Shown in pieces: positions 32,739-38,766 of a DNA stretch of 38,766 nt; position 1 is the stretch's first letter; each line of letters begins with the position of its first letter. The notes under the pieces were generated by a model. That model saw nothing but the letters and a program-made list of their open reading frames with translations, ran no database searches and had not been told where the DNA came from. The stretch covers positions 1 through 38,766 of the forward strand of contig NZ_LYXZ01000063.1 of assembly GCF_001676615.1 (NCBI RefSeq). The letters are read 5' to 3'. Position numbers and translations under genes: made by a program. This DNA is from Labrys sp. WJW (GTDB lineage: Bacteria > Pseudomonadota > Alphaproteobacteria > Rhizobiales > Labraceae).

Positions 32739-32818
32739 AAAGCGTTTTGCGATTTGGCGGCACGGCAAGAAGCGCAAGACGCATCGAAACACGGAATCGG
32801 AGCAAAGCTCTTTGCTCC
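32739..32818. repeat. Dispersed palindromic repeat, copy 2, plus adjoining hairpin
   Basis: The 19-base core AAAGCGTTTTGCGATTTGG (32739-32757) is identical to the one at 26841. GCGTTTTGCG can pair with the downstream CGCAAGACGC (one G-T pair). At 32799-32818 follows GGAGCAAAG-CT-CTTTGCTCC, a 9-base hairpin. The next base but two begins the double-hairpin element, so several palindromes are stacked here. Confidence 0.78.
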
Positions 32819-32820
32819 AA

Positions 32821-32932
32821 GCAGAGTTGGCTCGCTTCACCACAAATGGGCGAAGCGAGCCAACTCTGCAAACGTTTGAAATCTTGCGGGTTATCCCGGA
32901 TCGAGCCTGCGGCTCGATCCGGGATAACCCGC
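32821..32932. repeat. Double-hairpin element, copy 2 (ABC ATPase leader)
   Basis: Hairpin A: 18-base perfect arms (32821-32838 and 32852-32869), with an inner CCA-CAAA-TGG tetraloop as in copy 1. Linker AAACGTTTGAAATCTT (32870-32885). Hairpin B: 22-base perfect arms (32886-32907 and 32911-32932) with a TGC loop. Hairpin B ends two bases before the AGGAGG ribosome site of the ABC ATPase. Compared with copy 1 (12461-12573), six pairs in each hairpin differ and all are compensated. Confidence 0.88.
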
Positions 32933-32946
32933 TTAGGAGGATGTGC

Positions 32947-34080
32947 ATGGCGCAAAGCGGCGGGACAGCGCCCGGCAAGGCAGCCGGTCATTCGAACACC
33001 GAACACGCTGCCGAGATCCGGGCCGAGGGCATCGGCAAGACATTCGGCAAGTTCGAAGCGCTCAAGGGCGTTTCACTGACCATCGCCCGCGGCGAATTCC
33101 TCACCCTGCTCGGCCCCTCGGGCTCCGGCAAGACCACCTTCCTGATGATCCTGGCCGGCTTCGAGAAACCCACCGTCGGCCGCCTCACCCGCGACGGCAC
33201 GGATATCACCACCCTTTCCGCCGAAGAGCGTGCCTTCGGCATGGTGTTCCAGGGCTATGCGCTGTTCCCGCATATGACAGTGGAGCAGAACATCGCCTTC
33301 CCCCTGCACATCCGCAAGGTGCCCGGCGACGAGATCCGCCGCCGCGTCGGCGAGATGGTGGCCCGTGTCGGCCTGTCCGGCCATGGCCACAAGCTTCCCT
33401 CCAAGCTCTCCGGCGGCCAGCAGCAGCGTGTGGCCTTGGCGAGGGCGCTCGTGTTCGAGCCGCCCGTGCTCCTGCTCGACGAGCCTTTCTCCGCCCTCGA
33501 CAAGAACATGCGCAACTCGATGCAGGACGAGGTCAAGCGCCTGCATGAAGAGCTCGGCACCACCTTCATCTTCGTCACGCACGACCAGAGCGAGGCGATG
33601 GCACTTTCATCGCATGTGGCGATCTTCAACCAGGGCCAGTTGCTGCAGGTCGGCACACCGCAAGAGGTCTACGAGAAGCCGACCAACCGCTTCGTCTCGG
33701 AATTCCTCGGCGACATCAACCTCCTGCCGCTGCACGACGTCCAGCGGGAAGCTGGCAATGCCCGCGGCTCCTGCGACGGAGCCCTGCTCGACGTGCCGTC
33801 CCAGACCCATGTCGGCAAGACCGGCATCCTGGCCATCCGCCCCGAGCATATGGACATCTCGGCCAGGCCGCAGGTGGAATCGCTCAACTGCCTGGCCGGC
33901 ACCGTAACGGCCTCGACCTATCTCGGCTCGGCCACCAAACTGTCCCTGGCAACCAAGAGCGGCACGCCGGTGAGCCTGACCCTGCCGACGGAACGCGCGG
34001 CGGAGGCCTTGGCAAACGGGCCCGACCTCTGGCTCACCTGGCCCAAGAGCAAGGGTTTCCTCTTGCCGGAAGATGCCTGA
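32947..34080 (+). CDS. ABC transporter ATPase (PotA/opine type)
   Basis: A 377-residue ATP-binding subunit that powers import. Walker A GPSGSGKTT is at 56-64, signature LSGGQQQR at 154-161, Walker B LLLDEP at 175-180, and H-loop in FVTHDQSEAMALS. The C-terminal TOBE-like domain (AIRPEHMDISAR, then GTVTASTYLGSATKLSL) is typical of PotA/FbpC/MalK-type subunits. The ATG at 32947 has AGGAGG six bases upstream; that site follows directly on the double-hairpin element. It is first in a four-gene transporter operon. The cargo is probably a polyamine-, opine- or guanidino-like compound. Confidence 0.95.
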   Translation: MAQSGGTAPGKAAGHSNTEHAAEIRAEGIGKTFGKFEALKGVSLTIARGEFLTLLGPSGSGKTTFLMILAGFEKPTVGRLTRDGTDITTLSAEERAFGMVFQGYALFPHMTVEQNIAFPLHIRKVPGDEIRRRVGEMVARVGLSGHGHKLPSKLSGGQQQRVALARALVFEPPVLLLDEPFSALDKNMRNSMQDEVKRLHEELGTTFIFVTHDQSEAMALSSHVAIFNQGQLLQVGTPQEVYEKPTNRFVSEFLGDINLLPLHDVQREAGNARGSCDGALLDVPSQTHVGKTGILAIRPEHMDISARPQVESLNCLAGTVTASTYLGSATKLSLATKSGTPVSLTLPTERAAEALANGPDLWLTWPKSKGFLLPEDA

Positions 34081-34178
34081 AACAGCCGCCTCTTCTGCAA
34101 TAAAATATCGCAAAAACAAATAATTATAACGCAACTCTCACCATCCGCCTTCGCATGCCCAACAGGGGAACATCGGCT

Positions 34179-35294
34179 ATGAATGAAGCCTTCCAGAAAG
34201 ACTGTCTCGAAATCCTCGCCTCGAAGGTCGAAGCCGGCCAGATCAGCCGCCGGCGTTTCGCCCAGCTCGCCGCCATGGTGCTCGCCGGCGCCCCCTTTGC
34301 CCTGCGCACCGGCCCGGCCCGCGCCGATGGCGGCCAGCTCGTCCTGGTCAATTGGGGTGGTGATGCCATCAAGGCCTATGACGCCGCCTATGGCCAGCCC
34401 TTCCAGCAGGAAACCGGCATCACCGTGAAGGAAGACGGCACCGGCCCGACCGAGGGCGGCATCACCGCCCAGTTCAAGAGCGGCAAGCCGACCTGGGACA
34501 TCGTGGATGCCGATCCGTTCTCGGCCATCTCCCTGGGCAAGCAGGGCATGCTCGAGCCGATCGACTACAATATCGTCGACAAGTCGAAGTTCCGGCCGGG
34601 CTTTGGCTGGGAACATGCCTCCTCGACCTATTTCTTCTCCTATATCATTGCCTATGACGCCTCGAAATTCGGCGACAAGCCGCCGACAGGCATGGCCGAT
34701 TTCTTCAACGTGGAGAAATTCCCGGGCAAGCGTTCGCTCTACAAATGGGGCGCCGGCATGTGGGAGGCCCTGCTGCTCGGTGACGGCGTGGCGCCGGAAA
34801 AGCTCTATCCGCTCGATCTCAAGCGCGCCCACGACAAGCTCGCCGCCTTCAAGGACAATGTGGTGTCCTATTGGGGCGGCGGTGCCGAAAGCCAGCAGGT
34901 GCTGCTGAGCGGCGATGCCTCGATGGCGCTGATCTGGTCGACCAGGGCCTCGATCCTGGAGAAGGACTCCGGCGGTCAGATCAAGTTCATCTGGGACCAG
35001 GGCTTGATTTCGCCCGGCGCCATGGCGGTGATCAAGAACAATCCCGGCGGCAAGGACAATGCGATGAAATTCATCGCCAGCGCGCAAGACCCCAAAAAGC
35101 AGCTGGTGATGTTCGACATGCTCGGACAGGGCCCCGCCAATCCGGCCACCGATGCCCTCATCCCCGCCGACCAGAAGCGCCTCAACCCGGTCGATCCCGC
35201 CAATATGAGCAAGCAGATCACCCTCGACATGAACTGGTATGCCGAAAACTACGGCGCTGCGCTGGACGCCTACACCAAGATCATTTCGGCCTGA
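34179..35294 (+). CDS. ABC transporter substrate-binding protein (PotD-like, Tat-exported)
   Basis: A 371-residue periplasmic binding protein of the polyamine/spermidine type. The N-terminus carries a twin-arginine signal (SRRRFAQL at 23-30) with probable cleavage after GPARA near 49, so it is exported folded. The mature protein starts GGQLVLVNWGGDAIKAYD, typical of the PotD/F group, and has WDIVDADPFSAISLGKQGML and LIWSTRASILEKD. The ATG at 34179 has AGGGGAA upstream. It follows the ATPase by 98 bases and is followed by a strong hairpin before the permeases, as is common where the binding protein is made in excess. Confidence 0.93.
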   Translation: MNEAFQKDCLEILASKVEAGQISRRRFAQLAAMVLAGAPFALRTGPARADGGQLVLVNWGGDAIKAYDAAYGQPFQQETGITVKEDGTGPTEGGITAQFKSGKPTWDIVDADPFSAISLGKQGMLEPIDYNIVDKSKFRPGFGWEHASSTYFFSYIIAYDASKFGDKPPTGMADFFNVEKFPGKRSLYKWGAGMWEALLLGDGVAPEKLYPLDLKRAHDKLAAFKDNVVSYWGGGAESQQVLLSGDASMALIWSTRASILEKDSGGQIKFIWDQGLISPGAMAVIKNNPGGKDNAMKFIASAQDPKKQLVMFDMLGQGPANPATDALIPADQKRLNPVDPANMSKQITLDMNWYAENYGAALDAYTKIISA

Positions 35295-35303
35295 CCTTTC
35301 ATC

Positions 35304-35335
35304 CACTGCCCGGGCACCCCCAAGCCCGGGCAGTG
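35304..35335 (+). terminator. Intercistronic hairpin after the binding-protein gene
   Basis: A perfect 12-base stem CACTGCCCGGGC / GCCCGGGCAGTG (35304-35315 and 35324-35335) with an 8-base loop, between the binding-protein stop and the first permease. No T-run, so it more likely stabilises the upstream message or only partly ends transcription. Confidence 0.7.
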
Positions 35336-35354
35336 AAGACATGCGAGAGCGTTC

Positions 35355-36194
35355 ATGCACAAGCCCTTGTCTTCGCTTTCATTCCTGGTTCTGGCAGGGC
35401 CGTTGCTGGCGTTCCTGGCGCTGGTCTATCTCATTCCCTTCCTCGGCGTCGCCCAGTGGAGCATCACGCTGCCGGAACCCGGATTGACGCAATATCAAAG
35501 GCTTGCCGGCGATCCGCTGGTGCTCTCGGTCTTCCTGCGCACCTTCCGCATCTGCGCCATGGTGACGGCGATCACCGTCATCGCTGCCTATATGATCGCC
35601 TATGTCTGGGTGCGCGGCACGCCCATGCAGCAGCGCCTCGCCGAACTGTGCATCCTCATCCCCTTCTGGATCTCGGTGCTGACCCGCGCTTTCGGCTGGC
35701 TGGCCCTGCTCTCCAACCGCGGCCTGATCAACAGCTGGCTCCAGAGCCTGGGCTTCGTCTCCGAGCCGCTGACGCTGGTGCGCAACGAGTTCGGCGTCAT
35801 CGTCGGCATGACGCATTTTCTCATCCCCTTTGCCGTATTTCCCCTCGCCTCGGCCATGCGCAGCCTGGACGAGCGCGTCTTCCTGGCCGCCCGCGGCATG
35901 GGAGCCGGGCCGCTGCGCATCTTCTGGTCGGTCTTCGTGCCGATGACCTTTTCCGGCATCATCGGCGCCACCCTCATCGTCTTCGTGTTCGCCCTCGGCT
36001 TCTTCGTTACGCCTGCCATTCTCGGGGGCGGCCGCAGCGTGATGGTGGCCGAGCTCATCTATCTGCGCATGTTCCAGAGCCCGGACTGGGGCCTCGGTGC
36101 CGCGATCAGCGTGACACTGGTGGTGATCGTAGCCGTGCTGATGGGCCTGCTGTTCCGCTATGCCCGCCTCGGCGATACGGGAGCGTCCAAATGA
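35355..36194 (+). CDS. ABC transporter permease 1 (PotB-like)
   Basis: A 279-residue inner-membrane permease with six predicted spans, starting SFLVLAGPLLAFLALVYLIPF. The EAA loop that contacts the ATPase is AARGMGAGPLRIFWSVFVP. The segment PFWISVLTRAFGWLALLSN is typical of PotB/opine-type permeases. It overlaps the next permease by four bases (ATGA), so they are co-translated. It is part of the LysR-linked transporter. Confidence 0.94.
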   Translation: MHKPLSSLSFLVLAGPLLAFLALVYLIPFLGVAQWSITLPEPGLTQYQRLAGDPLVLSVFLRTFRICAMVTAITVIAAYMIAYVWVRGTPMQQRLAELCILIPFWISVLTRAFGWLALLSNRGLINSWLQSLGFVSEPLTLVRNEFGVIVGMTHFLIPFAVFPLASAMRSLDERVFLAARGMGAGPLRIFWSVFVPMTFSGIIGATLIVFVFALGFFVTPAILGGGRSVMVAELIYLRMFQSPDWGLGAAISVTLVVIVAVLMGLLFRYARLGDTGASK

Positions 36195-37003
36195 CTTCGC
36201 ATCGCCCCGGCCTGATCGCACTTGCCGCGGCCGCCCTGGTCGCCGTCTTCCTGCTGCTGCCGCTGCTGGCCGTGGTGCCGGTGTCGTTCACCGCAGCACG
36301 CTACCTCTCCATGCCCAACGGCAACTACGCCCTGACCCATTACCGTACCCTGTTCACCAATCCGGACTGGGCCAACTCCATCCTGCTCAGCATCCGCATC
36401 GGCGTGGTCTCGAGCGCCCTCGCCACCACGCTGGCGACCCTGTTCTGCGTGGGCATCTGGATGTTCCGTCCCCGCTTCAGCGCGGCCCTTGTCGGCTTCG
36501 TGCTGCTGCCGATGATCGTGCCGCCGGTCGTCTCGGCGATGACGCTCTATTTCCTGCTCACCGGACTATCGCAGATCAGTTCCATCATCGGCTTCGACAC
36601 CTGGCTCGGTGTGGTGCTCGCCCATGTGGTGATGATCGTTCCCTTCTGTGTGGTGCTGATCATGGTCTCGCTCAGCCAGGTCGACCGGCGCATCGATCTT
36701 GCCGCCCGCGGCATGGGCGCCAGCGTCTGGCAGCGCGCCACCAGGATCATCCTGCCCAACATCAAGTTCGGCCTGCTGACCGCGGCGATGCTCTCCTTCG
36801 TGCTATCCTGGGAGGAAATCGGCGTCACCCTCTTCATCACCAGCGTGAACGCCATCACCCTGCCCCGGCTGATGTGGAGCGGCGTACGCGACAATATCGA
36901 TCCGGCGATCGCCTCTATCTCCGTCATCCTGATCGTGCTGACCACCCTGGTGCTCGTCATCCGCATGGTCTATTCGAGCCTGCGCTCGGCGCCGAAGCAT
37001 TAA
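36191..37003 (+). CDS. ABC transporter permease 2 (PotC-like)
   Basis: A 270-residue permease with about six spans, beginning PGLIALAAAALVAVFLLLPL. The EAA loop is AARGMGASVWQRATRIILPN. FVLLPMIVPPVVSAMTLYF and LSFVLSWEEIGVTLFI are typical of the PotC type. The ATG at 36191 overlaps the end of permease 1 by four bases. An open frame extends far upstream but only as a shadow of earlier genes. It completes the transporter: ATPase, binding protein, two permeases. Confidence 0.95.
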   Translation: MTSHRPGLIALAAAALVAVFLLLPLLAVVPVSFTAARYLSMPNGNYALTHYRTLFTNPDWANSILLSIRIGVVSSALATTLATLFCVGIWMFRPRFSAALVGFVLLPMIVPPVVSAMTLYFLLTGLSQISSIIGFDTWLGVVLAHVVMIVPFCVVLIMVSLSQVDRRIDLAARGMGASVWQRATRIILPNIKFGLLTAAMLSFVLSWEEIGVTLFITSVNAITLPRLMWSGVRDNIDPAIASISVILIVLTTLVLVIRMVYSSLRSAPKH

Positions 37004-37005
37004 GC

Positions 37006-37093
37006 CTGTCGTCATTGCGAGCGAAGCGAAGCAATCCTGTTCCGTGTATCGGGGCAAGACTGGATTGCTTCGCTTCGTTCGCAATGACGACAG
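37006..37093. repeat. Long palindromic intergenic repeat (GTCATTGCGAGCGAAGCGAA type)
   Basis: Two 32-base arms (37006-37037 and 37062-37093) are inverted copies with one mismatch, and a 24-base loop lies between. The wording CATTGCGAGCGAAGCGAAGC is a widely dispersed bacterial palindrome. It begins right after the permease stop and may also terminate that operon. Confidence 0.88.
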
Positions 37094-37269
37094 CGGCCCT
37101 ATAGGGACAAGCGACGGCGGCCCTCTCCCCTGCCGCCATTTGCCGCTCTCCCGACCGGCTTTGCGCCCGTAGGCGGCAAACGAATCTTGCTCTATGGGAA
37201 GGGCGTGGCAGCCTGAAGGTTCGGGCTCGCTGGGGGGCACCGCCGACGGGCGGCTTGGGAGTTCAGTCG

Positions 37270-38037
37270 ATGACCTATTGCGTCGGGATTTCGGTTCGCG
37301 AGGGCCTGGTGATGATCGCGGATACGCGCACCAATGCCGGCATCGACAACATCGCGACATTCCGCAAGCTGCATGTATTCGAGGAGCCGGGTGAGCGCGT
37401 CCTGGCGGTGTGCACCTCCGGCAACCTCTCGGTGAGCCAGGCCGTGCTCGACCACATCCAGGAGGGCCTGGAAAATCCCGACACCGGCGCGGTCGACACG
37501 CTGATGAGCATGCCCAGCATGTTCAAGGCCGCGCAGTTGATCGGCCGGGCCATCCGCCAGGTCTACGCCACCGATGGCCGCAGCCTGGAGGAACACAACA
37601 GCCGCTTCGACGTGGCCTTCCTGTTCGGCGGGCAGATCAAGGGCGGCAAGATGCGGCTTTTCATGATCTATTCGGCCGGCAATTTCATCGAGGTGACGGC
37701 CGATACGCCCTATCTGCAGATCGGCGAGCACAAATATGGCAAGCCCATCCTCGACCGCGCCGTGCACTACGAGACGGAAATGCCGGACGCCCTCAAGGTC
37801 GGCCTGATCTCGATGGACTCCACCATGCGCTCCAATCTCGGCGTCGGCATGCCGATCGACATCCTCACCGTGCGGCGCGATGCACTCAAATCCGAGATCA
37901 GCCATCGCATCGAGCCCGGCGAGCCCTATTTCCACGATCTGCGCGAACGCTGGTCGGCGGCCTTGCGGGCCGCCCACATCGCCATTCCCAGGCCGCCCTA
38001 TATCATCGGCAAGACGGGCGTGCTCGACACGCCCTGA
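37270..38037 (+). CDS. Anbu-type proteasome-like peptidase
   Basis: A 255-residue Ntn-hydrolase of the Anbu (ancestral beta subunit) type, related to HslV and the proteasome beta subunit. It begins MTYCVGISVREGLVMIADTR; T2 becomes the N-terminal nucleophile once Met is removed, D18 and K33 (TFRKLHVF) fit the other active-site positions, and the YSAGNFIEVT and GKPILDRAV segments are typical of Anbu. GGGAG lies upstream of the ATG at 37270. Anbu usually sits beside CP-ATP-grasp, alpha-E and transglutaminase-like genes; here that set lies about 10 kb to the left. It probably degrades tagged or modified peptides, but substrates are not proven. Confidence 0.93.
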   Translation: MTYCVGISVREGLVMIADTRTNAGIDNIATFRKLHVFEEPGERVLAVCTSGNLSVSQAVLDHIQEGLENPDTGAVDTLMSMPSMFKAAQLIGRAIRQVYATDGRSLEEHNSRFDVAFLFGGQIKGGKMRLFMIYSAGNFIEVTADTPYLQIGEHKYGKPILDRAVHYETEMPDALKVGLISMDSTMRSNLGVGMPIDILTVRRDALKSEISHRIEPGEPYFHDLRERWSAALRAAHIAIPRPPYIIGKTGVLDTP

Positions 38038-38226
38038 TCCGGAGCGGATCGGCGCGTGTCTTGCTGGAGACTGCCACCGGAACGCCCCGGAAAACCTGCC
38101 AAATCTGGAATGAAGTTAAACAAGAACGTGATGGTTCGTGATCGCCGAACCAGCCCCGCGGGCTGGAAAGAGGCATGCCGATAACTTAAGGCTGCCTTTC
38201 CCCTCAGCGACCACGGACGGAGCAGC

Positions 38227-38634
38227 ATGTCGCAATCCTCGACGCAATCGACCCTCCAGGCCTATGCGCCGACCATCCTTTCCCTCGTACGCGTCGTTGC
38301 CGGCCTGATCTTCCTGGCCCACGGCACCCAGAAGCTGTTCGGCTTTCCCGCACTCGCGCCGGATCGCGAGATCCCCGTCTTCGGCCTGATGTGGTTCGGC
38401 GGCATACTCGAGGCCTTCGGCGGCCTGCTGATCGTGATCGGCCTGTTCACCCGCCCCGTCGCCTTCATCCTTTCCGGGCAAATGGCGGTGGCCTATTTCA
38501 TGTTCCACGCGCCGAAATCCTTCTTCCCCGCCCTGAACGGCGGCGACGCCGCCATCCTCTACTGCTTCCTCTTCCTCTATTTCGTCTTTGCCGGTCCCGG
38601 ATCGATCAGCCTGGACACGGCACGCAAGCGGTAG
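38227..38634 (+). CDS. DoxX family membrane protein
   Basis: A 135-residue inner-membrane protein with four predicted spans. SLVRVVAGLIFLAHGTQKLFGF is the DoxX/DoxD opening, and GLMWFGGILEAFGGLLIVIGLFTRPVAFILSGQMAVAYFMFHAP the conserved middle. DoxX relatives are linked to quinone or sulfur oxidation or to thiol homeostasis, but many are unassigned. The ATG has ACGGAGCAGC upstream. It stands alone after the Anbu gene. Confidence 0.93.
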   Translation: MSQSSTQSTLQAYAPTILSLVRVVAGLIFLAHGTQKLFGFPALAPDREIPVFGLMWFGGILEAFGGLLIVIGLFTRPVAFILSGQMAVAYFMFHAPKSFFPALNGGDAAILYCFLFLYFVFAGPGSISLDTARKR

Positions 38635-38722
38635 GATCGAACCGCACCACCATGCAGATGCCCGGATCCTCCACGGATCGACAAGGTGCGGATGAAGCGT
38701 TAGGTTGCGCTCCCTGAATCGG

Positions 38723-38766
38723 CTCGGAACACCGTGGGGCTGAAGTCAACCCCACGGTGTTCCGAG
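38723..38766. repeat. Perfect hairpin at the window edge
   Basis: 17-base perfect arms (38723-38739 and 38750-38766) around a 10-base loop that is itself nearly palindromic (TGA-AG-TCA core). It may be a dispersed repeat or the terminator of the DoxX-like gene; it ends exactly at the window edge, so its full extent is not seen. Confidence 0.72.

Noticed and set aside
34871..36190. Long upstream extension of the second permease frame
   Set aside because: Runs through the binding protein and permease 1 in a different frame; the true start is the ATG at 36191 with a 4-base overlap.
1..38766. tRNA, rRNA or CRISPR array
   Set aside because: No cloverleaf with TTCGA-type arm, no ribosomal RNA signature and no regularly spaced direct repeats were seen by eye; a covariance search was not possible.

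Overview
The window looks like chromosome of a GC-rich alphaproteobacterium, most likely order Hyphomicrobiales (Rhizobiales). Support comes from the Omp25/31-type small porin, the CP-ATP-grasp / alpha-E / transglutaminase / Anbu gene set, the LysR and PotABCD-type catabolic units, and several palindromic intergenic repeats of the kind found in rhizobial relatives. The genus cannot be fixed from sequence alone. There are 40 supportable protein genes and no rRNA, tRNA or CRISPR array that I can see.

Layout. Positions 1-3.5 kb are an accessory island, visibly less GC-rich than the rest: a serine recombinase cut by the window edge with a cluster of short inverted motifs upstream, a small secreted cysteine protein, and a minus-strand cassette (DUF4145 protein, secreted SNase-like nuclease, small membrane-anchored protein, conserved hypothetical) joined by 4-base overlaps. 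A secreted beta-helix protein (3.6-5.4 kb) is also AT-richer. At 5.6-8.7 kb a LysR regulator is divergent from a PdxA2-like dehydrogenase and a TIM-barrel/cupin fusion. At 8.7-12.4 kb lie a small hypothetical gene, an outer-membrane barrel, an HPr-kinase-like/glycosyltransferase fusion and gpt. At 12.7-23 kb is ordinary chromosome: CinA-like protein, Mrp, a 2OG-Fe(II) oxygenase, a TetR-controlled NmrA/DUF1772 pair, map-radC, DeoR/NudK, and an oxidoreductase/LysR pair.

At 23.5-26.8 kb sits a CP-ATP-grasp, alpha-E, transglutaminase-like operon. Its usual partner, the Anbu proteasome-like peptidase, lies 10 kb further on (37.3 kb). Between them is a catabolic block: FAD-linked oxidase, DDAH/arginine-deiminase-type hydrolase and M20 amidohydrolase on the minus strand, then a divergent LysR and a complete polyamine/opine-type ABC transporter. 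The block reads as import, deacylation, amidine hydrolysis and oxidation of an unknown amidino or N-acyl compound. A DoxX-like membrane protein ends the window.

The most unusual structure is a two-copy intergenic element of about 112 bp (12461-12573 and 32821-32932). Each copy is two tandem hairpins joined by a conserved 16-base linker. Twelve base pairs differ between the copies and every one is compensated, so the fold is kept while the sequence drifts. Both copies lie directly upstream of a Shine-Dalgarno sequence (gpt and the ABC ATPase). I do not recognise this element as a described family. Other notable points are a cupin fusion that has lost two expected metal ligands, a transglutaminase with Ala in place of the catalytic Cys, and a two-site tandem TetR operator.
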